A stretch of DNA of 64,000 nt from Saprospiraceae bacterium. GTDB taxonomy: Bacteria > Bacteroidota > Bacteroidia > Chitinophagales > Saprospiraceae. The notes below the pieces were generated by a model. It saw nothing but the letters and a program-made list of their open reading frames with translations. It was not told the origin of the DNA and did no database searches. The stretch covers positions 43,616 to 107,615 of the forward strand of contig JABSSL010000081.1 of assembly GCA_013214355.1 (NCBI GenBank). Direction: 5' to 3'. Below are positions 55,310 to 64,000 of the stretch, piece after piece (position 1 is the stretch's first letter; each line of letters opens with the position of its first letter). The translations under genes and the position numbers were made by a program.

Positions 55310-56611
55310 TTAATTCAAAACCCCAGCGTTCATTAGCTCTTCGATCTCATCAGCTTCGATAGGAATGTGTTTCATCAGATCGATAGGTCCGTCGTCTGTT
55401 ACCAAAATATCATTTTCCAATCGAATGCCAATTCGTTCCTCTCTGATATAGATAGCAGGCTCACAAGTAAATACCATACCCGCTTGAATCGGATCATATC
55501 TATTGGAAAGATCGTGCACATTGAGGCCCAGATGATGAGAAGTGCCGTGCATGAAATACTGCTTATATAATGGGCGTTCCGAACTTTGCTTAGCAACTTC
55601 TTTCTTATCAAGGAGCTGCAAGCCGATTAGCTCGCTTTCCATCAAACGTCCCACTTCCCTGTGATATTCCTCAAGTGTGGTTCCTGGTACTAATAATTGC
55701 TTGGAGGCATTCAGAACGCGCAAAACAGCATCATACACTTCTCTTTGGCGAGGCGAAAATTGACCATTAGCAGGGATGACGCGGGTAAGGTCTGCGGCAT
55801 AATTGGCATATTCTGCTCCGAAATCTAATAAGATTAGATCTCCGTCTTCACAGACCTTATTGTTATCAATATAGTGTAAAACACAACTATTATCCCCCGC
55901 GGCAATGATAGGATCATAGGCATGACCAGTCGCACCATTTCGGATAAATTCGTGTATGATTTCTGCTTCAATTTCATATTCCTTCACCCCTGGCTTCACA
56001 AACTCCAACACCCGTTGAAAAGCTTGCCCCGTGATCTGAATTGCCTCTTGAATCGCATCCACCTCTACTGGGGATTTGATCATCATGAGTTTTTTCAAAA
56101 TGGGTTGAGAACGATGATATTTATGTGCAGGATATTGCTGGGTAAGTTTCTGGGTAAAACGTTGATCTCTATTCGGTACTTCTGAATGAAAGCGATCGTG
56201 CTCATTCAGATTCACATATATTCGTTTGGCGAGAAGAATCAGCTCATGCAATATGTTATCCATCTCATCCAGCCAATAAATGCGCTCTATCCCAGAAATT
56301 TTTCTTGCTTCTTCTTTAGTATACTTCTGTCCTTCCCAAGTGGCGATGTATTCATTCGTCCGTTTGATAAAGGCCACTTCTTCAAATCCTTCTTTGATGC
56401 AATTTGGAAATAACACGACCACTGTTTCAGCCTGATCCAAACCACTCAGATAAAACAGACCAGCGTTTTGCCGAAAGGGATAGTAGGTATCCCCAGATCT
56501 TGGCATTAGGTCATTAGAGTGAAAAATGGCGATGGAATCGGGCATCATCTTTCGCGTAAAACGTTTCCGATTGAGTCTATACAACTCAGTATCCAGTGCT
56601 CGGTATCTCAT
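55310..56611 (-). CDS. Xaa-Pro aminopeptidase (PepP type)
   Basis: A 433-residue M24B aminopeptidase P. N-terminal 'creatinase' domain (about 1-175), then the pita-bread fold with the five ligands: LLDFGAEYANYAADLTR (two Asp), HGTSHHLGLNVHD (His), TCEPAIYI (Glu) and RLENDILV (Glu). It releases N-terminal residues before proline. Cytosolic. It lies 12 bp after the YkvA gene's stop and 10 bp before DUF5691, forming one operon. Confidence 0.93.
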   Translation of the reverse strand: MRYRALDTELYRLNRKRFTRKMMPDSIAIFHSNDLMPRSGDTYYPFRQNAGLFYLSGLDQAETVVVLFPNCIKEGFEEVAFIKRTNEYIATWEGQKYTKEEARKISGIERIYWLDEMDNILHELILLAKRIYVNLNEHDRFHSEVPNRDQRFTQKLTQQYPAHKYHRSQPILKKLMMIKSPVEVDAIQEAIQITGQAFQRVLEFVKPGVKEYEIEAEIIHEFIRNGATGHAYDPIIAAGDNSCVLHYIDNNKVCEDGDLILLDFGAEYANYAADLTRVIPANGQFSPRQREVYDAVLRVLNASKQLLVPGTTLEEYHREVGRLMESELIGLQLLDKKEVAKQSSERPLYKQYFMHGTSHHLGLNVHDLSNRYDPIQAGMVFTCEPAIYIREERIGIRLENDILVTDDGPIDLMKHIPIEADEIEELMNAGVLN

Positions 56612-56623
56612 AGTAGCAATCTT

Positions 56624-57010
56624 TTACAGTCTTTTATCGATCTCTTCTAACTCACTTGGATCGTATTCTCCAAACAATGATTTCAGTTGTCCTCTAGCCT
56701 TGTCTTTTACCTCCTTGTTGATATAACCTGCCACAGTTACCAATCCCACACTCAACATTCCCAGGTCATCCGTCCAACCCACAAATGGAGTTAGATCAGG
56801 TATGGCATCAATAGGAGCAAGAAAGTAACCCAACAAGCCAGTAATTAATGTTTTGGCCCACTTCGGGGTATCCTTACGCTTGAAGGCATAAAACATCAAT
56901 AAAACCGTATAAACTGTTTTAATACCTGCCATTCGAGCATATTTCTTCAACGTGCTCCAAAGCTTGATCTCAGAGAAACGGTCCTTGTATTTTTCAATGA
57001 TCTTCTTCAT
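56624..57010 (-). CDS. YkvA-family (DUF1232) membrane protein
   Basis: A 128-residue protein with the ATG at 57010, behind an AGGA site 7 nt upstream; the frame extends to 57130 but its extra 40 residues look non-coding. DUF1232 core: GLLGYFLAPIDAIPDLTPFVGWTDDLG cannot be quoted whole, but has the P-x-D-x-I-P-D/D-L-x-P-F pattern with two hydrophobic helices around residues 45-95. A charged C-terminus (EYDPSELEEIDKRL) follows. Function unknown; first gene of the operon with pepP and DUF5691. Confidence 0.88.
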   Translation of the reverse strand: MKKIIEKYKDRFSEIKLWSTLKKYARMAGIKTVYTVLLMFYAFKRKDTPKWAKTLITGLLGYFLAPIDAIPDLTPFVGWTDDLGMLSVGLVTVAGYINKEVKDKARGQLKSLFGEYDPSELEEIDKRL

Positions 57011-57446
57011 TATTATTCCTTTAGTTTCAACAACCTCTACGTTTCTAGGATTTAGGATGGATATAATATATAAGACCCTAGATACATATACGGTTGAATA
57101 CTTCCATAAGTTGAGCGATCCATCCACCAAGTTAACAAGTAAAATACTATAGAAGTGTTTTTAGGATGTTAAAATTCGGCAAAAGTCACCAAATTTTCGG
57201 CAAAAGTCAGCTAAACAACAGGCGAGAAATGAGCTAGATACTTCATCAATTTGGCCGCGATTCTGGCCCTTCGAACGTATTATTAGTATCTTTCGCAAAA
57301 AGAACACTTACTGAAGAATGGGCAGTTAAATCCCCCCTTAACAGCTATTAACGGTTAGTGATCAGAAGGTATACCCCAGTGAAAACTAGGAAGTAGTTTC
57401 ACTCCATCATCTGGAGTAAACCACTACCACTTTAAATTGAGAAAAC
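57011..57446. other. 436-bp divergent intergenic region
   Basis: Between the YkvA gene and the patatin gene. It contains two 14-bp direct repeats (57175-57209) and a hairpin in the presumed patatin 5' UTR (57393-57427: GTAGT...ACTCCA-TCATC-TGGAGT...ACTAC). No conserved ORF is seen. Confidence 0.55.
57175..57209. repeat. two 14-bp direct repeats 21 bp apart
   Basis: TTCGGCAAAAGTCA at 57175-57188 and again at 57196-57209, start to start 21 bp, i.e. two helical turns. This spacing would suit cooperative binding of a regulator to one DNA face; no factor can be named. Confidence 0.55.
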
Positions 57447-59675
57447 ATGTTCCTATTGCAAGGACTACATCAAAAAGTAACAGGTTTATTACTTTGTCTA
57501 GTCTTCTTTACCTTACAAGTTTCAGCTCAACACGATATAAAACTAGGACTAGTCCTTAGCGGGGGAGGAGCTAAAGGAATAGCCCAGATTGGGGCTTTAA
57601 AAGTATTAGAAGAAGCAGGAATTCAACCGGATGTTATTACGGGAACCAGTATTGGAAGCATTGTAGGAGGCTTGTATGCTCTCGGGTATAGTGCTGATAG
57701 CCTTGCCTCCCTAGCCAGAAGTGCAGATTGGTTTGATTATTTCAATGACAACTTGCGTCGGTCTTTTATCCCTGCCGAAGAGCTTATACATACCGATCGG
57801 ACTGTATTAAGTTTTCCTATTGTCAAAGGACAGATAGAACTTCCGAAAGGTGTAGTACAGGGTAAGAAACTGGATATTTTCCTATCTGAAATTACGCTTC
57901 CAGCTAACCAGTATGCGAATTTTGATGAATTCCCTATTCCTTTTCGGGCACTGGCAACTGATTTTGAAACGGGTAAGGCAGTAGTTCTTAAGGATGGATT
58001 ATTGAAAGATGCGATTAGAGCCAGCATGTCTATTCCTTCCATTTTCGAACCTATCTTACGCGATTCCACTTTATTGATTGATGGCGGTTGGGTAAGAAAT
58101 CTACCCGTGCAAGATGCTATCCAGATGGGAGCAGATTTCACAATAGCCGTAGATGTAGGTGGGGTGTTGTATAAAAAGGAAGAAGTAAATTCACTATTAG
58201 ATATTCTGAACCAATCTGGTTCGTATGGCATAGCGGAAAACAATAGTTATCAGGTTGATCTCGCAGATGTAGTAATTCGACCGGCCATTGATGATTACTC
58301 CACCCTGGGTTTTGATCGAATCGATTCCTTGTTGTTACTGGGAGAGCAGGCAGCACGTAGAATGCTCCCATTTCTTAAACAAAGATTAGAGCAAATTGGC
58401 TGGAAGCCGGAAGCTCGACAGATTTCAGCCCCGCAAGTAATTGACTACAAAATTCTGATCAAGCAGGTCAGTATTTCAGGAACTAGTGAGGAGCAAAGTG
58501 CCGCTCTTCTACGTCTACTATCTTTCAACCCTCAACGAGCTTATGGCCTAGCTGATATCGATCAATCCTTGAAGCAACTTCTGGGTACTCGTTTTGTGCG
58601 AAAAGCAGATTATGAACTAGAAGAAATGGAAGGCGGATACCATCTCAAGTTGCGCGTTACCCCACAAGATGGAAATTTTGTAAACCTGGGCGCTAATTAT
58701 GATATCGATCAAAAGGCAGGATTACTGCTCAACTTAGCGCTGCGCAATCAGCTTATTGCAGGTGACAAGTTACATTTAGACCTCCGTCTATCTGAGTTTC
58801 CGTCACTCTGGGCTGATTACTTACTAAGATTTTCCTCGAAATCACGTGTGGGAATGCGCTTAAGTGGATTAGTCCATCTCTATCCGGGCTTTACTTATGA
58901 AAACAATAAGCGAATCGAAGAATTTCAAATTCACAGGTATAGCTGGCGGCTAGATGCCTTTGCTTCCTCTGATAGAGCAATGTCAGCCTCCATTGGGGTG
59001 GGAATGGAACGTTTTTCCAAAAATGAAAACTTCTTCAACCCTGACACTGAAGAAATTAAGCTTTTCCAATTCAACAATTACCTAAACTTTTTTTGGGATA
59101 CCTATAATCGAAAACACTTTCCAACCACAGGTAGCCTTTTTGAACTCGAGGCAAGGTTAGCCATTACCGGCCGACTTACCAGGCCTTTTGAAAGTATCAT
59201 CAGGAACGAACCCGTACAAGGCGTTGCAAAGTTTTCTTTTAGCAAGGTATTTCCACTACGATCAAAACTACACCTGCAATGGTACAACGAAGCAGGCACC
59301 CTGTCTCTTGATGAAGGAAACATTCTTCAATCCTTCTTCCTGGGACGTGATCTTGAGCAGGCCCAAACGCATACTTACTTTGCTGGTTTAAGGTATATGG
59401 AACAACCAGCTACTTCATTTTACCTTTCTGGTCTAAAGTTTCAGTACGAACCTTTGTCCAATATTTTTGCCTCCCTATATTTTAATGTCGGGGAATTCCA
59501 AGTAGAAGAGATTAAACTAGGGGAGCAGATATTGCCGGCTGATCGTGGGGTACTCTGGGGAACCAGTTTTGAGTTAGGCTGGTTGACTTTAGCCGGCCCG
59601 GTAAAGTTTGCCACCGAGTACAATTTGGGCAATGGGGGTTTTAGTTTCTACCTACACCTGGGTCATTATTTCTAA
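57447..59675 (+). CDS. patatin-like phospholipase fused to POTRA/Omp85 barrel
   Basis: A 742-residue protein with a signal peptide (cut near SAQ, residue 28). Patatin domain 32-about 330: GGGAKGIAQIG oxyanion motif, nucleophile S68 in GTSIG, D212 in the DGG motif; this Ser-Asp dyad is needed for lipid acyl hydrolysis. A POTRA-like segment (about 345-410: ILIKQVSISGTSEE) and a C-terminal Omp85-type barrel to residue 742 follow. The layout equals PlpD/FplA-type autotransporter patatins (type Vd). Secreted or surface-held phospholipase is the expected activity. Confidence 0.93.
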   Translation: MFLLQGLHQKVTGLLLCLVFFTLQVSAQHDIKLGLVLSGGGAKGIAQIGALKVLEEAGIQPDVITGTSIGSIVGGLYALGYSADSLASLARSADWFDYFNDNLRRSFIPAEELIHTDRTVLSFPIVKGQIELPKGVVQGKKLDIFLSEITLPANQYANFDEFPIPFRALATDFETGKAVVLKDGLLKDAIRASMSIPSIFEPILRDSTLLIDGGWVRNLPVQDAIQMGADFTIAVDVGGVLYKKEEVNSLLDILNQSGSYGIAENNSYQVDLADVVIRPAIDDYSTLGFDRIDSLLLLGEQAARRMLPFLKQRLEQIGWKPEARQISAPQVIDYKILIKQVSISGTSEEQSAALLRLLSFNPQRAYGLADIDQSLKQLLGTRFVRKADYELEEMEGGYHLKLRVTPQDGNFVNLGANYDIDQKAGLLLNLALRNQLIAGDKLHLDLRLSEFPSLWADYLLRFSSKSRVGMRLSGLVHLYPGFTYENNKRIEEFQIHRYSWRLDAFASSDRAMSASIGVGMERFSKNENFFNPDTEEIKLFQFNNYLNFFWDTYNRKHFPTTGSLFELEARLAITGRLTRPFESIIRNEPVQGVAKFSFSKVFPLRSKLHLQWYNEAGTLSLDEGNILQSFFLGRDLEQAQTHTYFAGLRYMEQPATSFYLSGLKFQYEPLSNIFASLYFNVGEFQVEEIKLGEQILPADRGVLWGTSFELGWLTLAGPVKFATEYNLGNGGFSFYLHLGHYF

Positions 59676-59773
59676 GTCATGACAAAAGGTATCTGCTTTG
59701 TGTGCAAGCGTTTGTAACTGACTCTTTATATCTTACGTCTTACTAAAAGACAATTTGCTATCAAATTAAAGCT

Positions 59774-60589
59774 ATGTTCCTCTCCAAGTTTTTATCAAAA
59801 ATATCTGATTCTTTAGGGATCAAATGGCAATTGGTCCTAGTGGAATTAGTTATCGTTTTCGTCGGTGTCTATCTCGCCTTTTTCCTAAACAGTATCCAAG
59901 AAGAGAAATATATCCAACAGGAAAGTGACAAGATATGGTCCAGCTTAAATATTGAGTTGGAGGGAATACGTTTAGCCTTTCCGCTTTGGGCAGAAGGTCA
60001 GGCTGAACAAAACGTCGAATGGGACTCTCTTTACGCTAAAGAAGAGATTGCAAAATTCTATACTTGGAGGTACATCCAGCCGCAATATGATTTTACTACT
60101 ATTCAATACGCCATCGAATCCCGCGAAGGTAATATTGTAGACTTTGATATGTACAAAAGGCTAACGACTCTATATCGATATATTCAACAGCTCGAACATT
60201 CGGAAAACCTCATGACAGAGGTGGGCATGCGTTATAAGAATATTCCTAACGGTATAGACAAGAATCAAGAGTATTGGGTGCTCTTCGCCGAAAACAAGTT
60301 CCTTTTCTATAAGTTCATTGATTTCTCTAAGATGCGTGTAGGTAGTCTTAAGAGGATTGCCAAACTCTCAGAAGATCTACTGGACATCATTAACCAAAAG
60401 CTTGGAGCGGAAAGGCAAAGAGTTTTGGAAAAGGAATTTATTCAACAGCAGATTGTCTTAGTGGGATCCAATGCTCCTAAAGAGGTTTTACGAGCAAGGA
60501 TCAACGAGAATTTCCCAAATCTTTCGGATGCAGATATTGATGAAATCTATTTACTTGCACAAGAAGAAATAGAAAATGGACCTAGCTAG
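59774..60589 (+). CDS. DUF6090-like membrane protein
   Basis: A 271-residue protein with one TM helix at about 20-40 (LVLVELVIVFVGVYLAFFL, which continues LNSIQEEKYIQQES as in DUF6090-like proteins that have NxxWNEE after the helix). The long periplasmic part is alpha-helical (YKRLTTLYRYIQQLEHSEN). The end has ARINENFPNLSDADIDEIY. Family role unknown. It follows the patatin-Omp85 gene by 98 bp on the same strand. Confidence 0.7.
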   Translation: MFLSKFLSKISDSLGIKWQLVLVELVIVFVGVYLAFFLNSIQEEKYIQQESDKIWSSLNIELEGIRLAFPLWAEGQAEQNVEWDSLYAKEEIAKFYTWRYIQPQYDFTTIQYAIESREGNIVDFDMYKRLTTLYRYIQQLEHSENLMTEVGMRYKNIPNGIDKNQEYWVLFAENKFLFYKFIDFSKMRVGSLKRIAKLSEDLLDIINQKLGAERQRVLEKEFIQQQIVLVGSNAPKEVLRARINENFPNLSDADIDEIYLLAQEEIENGPS

Positions 60590-60668
60590 CTTAGTCTATT
60601 ACCTACCTTTCTTCATACCAATAATATGCTTATCTTGGATGGCTAAACAATACCAATAAACCATCGTT

Positions 60669-61250
60669 ATGACACCAAAACGTAATTTTACGCGCCTCAA
60701 AACTTCTGCTAGACATACCCTAGTTGCTATTGGTGCAGCAGGAGCCCTATTTTTCACTAGTTGCGACAATGTTCAGTACGTCGAGGAAGAAAAAGTTGAA
60801 CTTACTAAAGGTCTAATTACTACCCTAGAAGAGGTAGAACCTGATAACTTCAAAATCATCGATGAGCAGGTCGTAGACTCAAAAGCACAAAGCCGAGTAA
60901 TCACCCATTACATGGATGGAACGATCGATACCTTGATGTTAAATGATGTCGATCCAAACACTTTGGCTTCTACTGCTGAACCGAGTGACTCTACCGACCG
61001 ACATCATTATTATCGTCGCAGAAGTATGTCAGGTGTACTCATGGGGGGATTGATGGGTTATTACATGGGCAGAAGTACATCTGTACCACCATCGGCCTCT
61101 TCCTACCGCGACCAGAATACCTACAACAGAGTAAACTCTTCCACTGGTCGAACACTTTCAAATACAGCTTCTCGTACGACTGTAAGAAAACCAACGAGTG
61201 GATCTTCTGGTTTTGGTGGTAGTCGTTCTACCCGTTCTTCTGGTGGTTAG
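60669..61250 (+). CDS. glycine/serine-rich lipoprotein
   Basis: A 193-residue probable lipoprotein (LFFTSC, Cys32, after the hydrophobic stretch ALFF). Central part VITHYMDGTIDTLMLNDVD; the last ~75 residues contain GVLMGGLMGYYMGRST and a Gly/Ser/Arg-rich tail (SGFGGSRSTRSSGG). It resembles UPF0323-type small lipoproteins with such tails. Function unknown; the role of the tail could be surface exposure. It ends before a strong terminator. Confidence 0.72.
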   Translation: MTPKRNFTRLKTSARHTLVAIGAAGALFFTSCDNVQYVEEEKVELTKGLITTLEEVEPDNFKIIDEQVVDSKAQSRVITHYMDGTIDTLMLNDVDPNTLASTAEPSDSTDRHHYYRRRSMSGVLMGGLMGYYMGRSTSVPPSASSYRDQNTYNRVNSSTGRTLSNTASRTTVRKPTSGSSGFGGSRSTRSSGG

Positions 61251-61308
61251 ATTGAAGTTTTTTTGATCTTCCTTATCATAAACAACTAGGATCAATTCTA
61301 GCAGAGGG

Positions 61309-61342
61309 AAAAAGCGATTGTTGTATTCAACAGTCGCTTTTT
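61309..61342 (+). terminator. terminator after the Gly/Ser-rich lipoprotein
   Basis: AAAAAGCGATTGTTG pairs with CAACAGTCGCTTTTT (one T-G wobble) around TATT, with T tracts after. Works in both directions. Confidence 0.85.
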
Positions 61343-61473
61343 CTTTTTTGTAGTAGGATGATTTATGCACAATTTCCCGAATTTTCATAAGGGAATAGGT
61401 ACTTACAAAGCTTGGTGTAGACCAAGAATAAACTGGATAAGAACCTAGAGTTTTGTTTCAAAATAATTCAATT

Positions 61474-62379
61474 ATGAAACATTCACTTCTAATCTTATTC
61501 ATTATGACAGTCACCAACATCCACGCCCAGGAATGGATAGATAAAACCTTGTATCCCTTCGAAAGTCATTATTTGCAACTAGAAAGTGGTAATCTCCATT
61601 ACATCGATGAAGGAGAAGGTGAAATCTTGTTATTTGTGCACGGAACACCTACTTGGTCCTTTTTGTATCGAGATTTCATCAAAGAACTTTCAAAATCCTA
61701 CCGATGTATTGCAGTCGATAATCTTGGCTTCGGGCTATCCAAAAAGCCAACCGATTTTGTTGGGACACCGCAAAATCACGCCGAAAACCTCAGCGATTTC
61801 ATCGAAGCATTAAAACTCAAAGACATTACGCTCATCGTACATGATTTTGGTGGACCGATTGGGCTCAGTGCAGCCTTGGACCATCCGGAGAGAATAAACA
61901 AAATCGTGCTGTTCAACTCATGGCTTTGGGCTACCGAAGACGATCCCATGGCTCAACAAATCAACGGATTACTGAATAGCCCAGAAGGAGAACAATACTA
62001 TCTAGAACACAATTACTCCGTGCAAGTACTGTTGAAGGAAGCATTTATTGATCCCTCAAAATTGACTCAGCATATTCATAATCACTACATCGGACCATTT
62101 CCGGATCCAAGCTCTAGAGAAGCTTTGCTCAACATAGGAAAAGGCTTTGTTGGAGCTTCTGATTGGTATGAGAGCAAATGGCAGCAATTAGATCGCTTAG
62201 CGAAAAAAGACTGGCTAATTCTATGGGGTAACAAAGATCCATTCCTAAACCCTGGCTATCTGAAAAAGTGGAAATCCAAACTTCCAAATGCTACAGTAGT
62301 TGAATTAGAAACGGGGCACTTTGTCCAGGAGGAAAAGACAAAGGAAGCTATCCTGGCTATCGAAAAAATGCTAAACTAG
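61474..62379 (+). CDS. exported haloalkane-dehalogenase-like alpha/beta hydrolase
   Basis: A 301-residue protein from the ATG at 61474, with a signal peptide (MKHSLLILFIMTVTNIHA). Alpha/beta hydrolase with an Asp nucleophile: HGTPTWSFL (oxyanion), VHDFGGPIG (D124), NKDPF (acid) and ETGHFVQEE (His). This Asp-nucleophile pattern groups it with haloalkane dehalogenases and epoxide hydrolases. The usual Trp after the Asp (DWG), a halide ligand, is Phe here, so activity on halides is uncertain. Export of such an enzyme is unusual. Confidence 0.85.
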   Translation: MKHSLLILFIMTVTNIHAQEWIDKTLYPFESHYLQLESGNLHYIDEGEGEILLFVHGTPTWSFLYRDFIKELSKSYRCIAVDNLGFGLSKKPTDFVGTPQNHAENLSDFIEALKLKDITLIVHDFGGPIGLSAALDHPERINKIVLFNSWLWATEDDPMAQQINGLLNSPEGEQYYLEHNYSVQVLLKEAFIDPSKLTQHIHNHYIGPFPDPSSREALLNIGKGFVGASDWYESKWQQLDRLAKKDWLILWGNKDPFLNPGYLKKWKSKLPNATVVELETGHFVQEEKTKEAILAIEKMLN

Positions 62380-62407
62380 TACTACAGACTTTCAAAAAAC
62401 ACAACTT

Positions 62408-62447
62408 ATCCCGGATGGAAGCTCCTGCTGATATTCGGGATTTTTTA
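62408..62447 (+). terminator. weak terminator hairpin
   Basis: ATCCCG pairs with CGGGAT, an inner GCTCC-type stem sits between, and a T run (TTTTTTATT) follows. Ends the hydrolase gene. Confidence 0.55.
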
Positions 62448-62540
62448 TTGCTGTAGCTTGCTTGTTTTCCCTATCTTACATCCAAATCAGTTCAAATATT
62501 CAAACAGCGCTTTACCTTATCTCCACCAAAATATATCAAC

Positions 62541-63728
62541 ATGCTACTCGACGCTCGACTCTTTGAAACGAAAGCTCTAAGCAATAAGAAACTTCGAAAA
62601 CTAGGGCTGGAATATTTTGGTGGGGAGGATATGGAATACCTTACTGGCGAATTACTTGAAATCAATACAGCTGAAATTGAGACCTATAAAAGGGCCTGTC
62701 GAGAATTATATGAATTATATGAAAAGGCAGCTCAATACGTAATTGACACCAAGCGTTGGAATGATGCCGGTATTCCAGATAACGCAATAGAACTCATCCA
62801 ATACACTTGGGAAAATCGACACCAACATATGCACCTGTATGGTCGCTTCGATCTATCTGGTGTAATCAATGGTCAGCCTGCTAAGCTTATTGAATTCAAT
62901 GCCGATACAGCAACAGTAATACCAGAAACAGCGATTATCCAAACGGAACTATTGCGGAATAGTGGCCTACGGAATGTGAGCCAATTTAATGGTCTAAAAG
63001 CGAGTTTAAGCAAACAATTCGAAAGGTTAAGTCTTCAAAATCCTGACCGCCCCACCGCTATTCTCTTCAGCACCTTGGGGCATGAAGAGGATGCCCTGAA
63101 TACCGACATTATTGCAGATACCGCCAAGGATATTGGGTATGAAATTTTCTACATGCCCATGGAGAAGATCTTTTTTTCTCCAGAAGAGGGCATCTTCATG
63201 CCAGTTCGGAAGGATGAATATCTCCCCATTGACTTTTGGTTTAAGCTTGTCCCTTGGGAGTTTATTGCCTGGGAAGAGCCCAAACTAATGGATATTCTAA
63301 CTCAAGTCGTCTTAAAGGACCTTTGCGTAATCCTTAATCCTGCTTACACCATGCTTTTCCAGTCGAAGGCCATGTTAAAGATCCTCTGGGAGTTATTCCC
63401 AAACCACCCTTTACTCTTAGAAGCCACCTTCTCACCCAAAGCCTTTGATCGGCGAGCCTACGTGGAGAAGGTAATCTACGGCAGAGAAGGTGAAAATGTA
63501 AAGATTTTCAATCCCGCCGGTATTTGTTTGGAATCCTGTGAAGGGGAATACAGCCATTTCCCCTCAATCTACCAAGCTTATGAGGAGCTTCCCAAAGACA
63601 GTGACAATGAATATTATCAGGCAGGACTTTACTACGCGGGCAAACCCTGTGCTTTATCTTACCGACGTAGAGATGGACTCATTATCGACGAAGATTCAGA
63701 GTTTATTAGTCATTATATAAAGGAATAA
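62541..63728 (+). CDS. glutathionylspermidine-synthase-like ATP-grasp protein
   Basis: A 395-residue protein of the GSP synthase C-terminal (PF03738) ATP-grasp family. Recognisable parts: LIEFNADTATVIPETA (NTP/Mg ligands), HEEDALNTDII, YLPIDFWFKLVPWE, NPAYTMLFQSKAMLKIL (Lys), LLEATF and the end YQAGLYYAGKPCALSYRRRDG. In E. coli GspS this domain joins glutathione to spermidine, but many bacteria use single-domain homologs for other amine ligations, often beside DUF350 proteins. No N-terminal amidase is present. The substrate is therefore open. Confidence 0.9.
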   Translation: MLLDARLFETKALSNKKLRKLGLEYFGGEDMEYLTGELLEINTAEIETYKRACRELYELYEKAAQYVIDTKRWNDAGIPDNAIELIQYTWENRHQHMHLYGRFDLSGVINGQPAKLIEFNADTATVIPETAIIQTELLRNSGLRNVSQFNGLKASLSKQFERLSLQNPDRPTAILFSTLGHEEDALNTDIIADTAKDIGYEIFYMPMEKIFFSPEEGIFMPVRKDEYLPIDFWFKLVPWEFIAWEEPKLMDILTQVVLKDLCVILNPAYTMLFQSKAMLKILWELFPNHPLLLEATFSPKAFDRRAYVEKVIYGREGENVKIFNPAGICLESCEGEYSHFPSIYQAYEELPKDSDNEYYQAGLYYAGKPCALSYRRRDGLIIDEDSEFISHYIKE

Positions 63729-63735
63729 CCAAGCA

Positions 63736-63984
63736 CTACTTATTTGGCTCGTCCCTTAAAATGACCAAGACTTGGAAGATAACCCCGACACTTATTGCTA
63801 GGCTGGTTATTAGGATGGAAAGAGGAGTAGAAAAAGTGGCTACCCAAAATAACATTAACAACAGACAAGTAAATAGGGCGTCCCTGAAAATATTTACAAG
63901 GCTGACTACGAAGTAGTTGGCCTTTAGATTTGGGTATAAAATTCCCCGAAAACAGCCAAAAAAGGCTAAATTCGGGGAAGACAA
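63736..63984 (-). CDS. uncertain small membrane ORF at the right edge
   Basis: An open frame whose C-terminal ~55 residues have two hydrophobic helices (about 35-50 and 55-72: LFTCLLLMLFWVATF, LITSLAISVGVIFQVLVIL) and a short charged end. Its start is only a TTG and the frame stays open to the window edge, and a palindrome (63943-63976) covers its N-terminal codons. It may be the 3' end of a longer gene. Function unknown. Confidence 0.3.
   Translation of the reverse strand: MSSPNLAFFGCFRGILYPNLKANYFVVSLVNIFRDALFTCLLLMLFWVATFSTPLSILITSLAISVGVIFQVLVILRDEPNK
63943..63976. repeat. hairpin near the right edge
   Basis: CCCCGAA pairs with TTCGGGG and inner AGCC with GGCT around AAAAAA. If the small ORF is not real, this may be a terminator for a gene beyond the window. 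Confidence 0.5.
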
Positions 63985-64000
63985 AATTTTCGTTAACCCA

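Overview
The window reads as an ordinary chromosome segment of a Bacteroidota bacterium, most likely from the Saprospiria/Lewinella side of the phylum. Base composition looks mid-40s % GC by eye, and Shine-Dalgarno sites are weak. One tRNA promoter matches the Bacteroidota pattern (TTTG, about 20 nt, TAnnTTTG). The gene families are typical of the phylum: AsmA-like giants, MacB/FtsX permeases, LytTR regulators, Asp-box/VPS10 propeller proteins, secreted amidohydrolases, a lone TonB plug lipoprotein, DUF6090-like and YkvA proteins. No insertion sequence, prophage, CRISPR array or rRNA operon is visible. The genus assignment is inference.

Left edge (1-770): an intact tRNA-Val(TAC) with its own promoter and terminator is followed by a small GIY-YIG nuclease gene. 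The last 12 codons of that gene, including its stop, lie inside a broken tRNA-like copy. This copy repeats the tRNA-Val body almost exactly, but has a Phe-type (GAA) anticodon arm, an unpaired acceptor 5' strand and a 27-bp insertion in the T arm. I consider this the most unusual object in the window.

771-20170: AsmA-like protein (+), then a long minus-strand run: MacB-type permease, a secreted two-gene unit (Ig-like protein and propeller-like protein), plug-domain lipoprotein, cyclase, GNAT, TPM protein, DUF5682, adenine deaminase, serine hydrolase and a D-aminoacylase-like protein that lacks the HxH metal motif.

20171-41613: degradation and scavenging genes dominate. There are three Asp-box/VPS10-like propeller proteins, a PLP enzyme, a Vat-like acetyltransferase, an intact D-aminoacylase-like lipoprotein, a TPR protein, a CocE-type S15 hydrolase, a membrane LytTR regulator, a RidA protein, an M20 hydrolase, a MESH1-like (p)ppGpp hydrolase and a GNAT.

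41831-51159: housekeeping genes: glutathione peroxidase, HolB, RicT, dihydrolipoyl dehydrogenase, an esterase, an outer-membrane protein, NAD kinase and a single-POTRA Omp85 protein. At 48541-48812 there is an orphan small transcription unit.

51250-57010: a MoxR ATPase and DUF5691 lie about 1.4 kb apart on the same strand, separated by an SDR/YecM-like pair on the other strand. With the DUF5682 gene about 37 kb away they form three parts of the known MoxR/DUF5682/DUF5691/VWA/SWIM set, here dispersed. A PepP-type aminopeptidase and a YkvA protein are in the DUF5691 operon.

57447-64000: a patatin-Omp85 fusion, a DUF6090-like membrane protein, a glycine-rich lipoprotein, a secreted haloalkane-dehalogenase-like hydrolase, a glutathionylspermidine-synthase-like ATP-grasp protein and an uncertain small membrane ORF at the edge.
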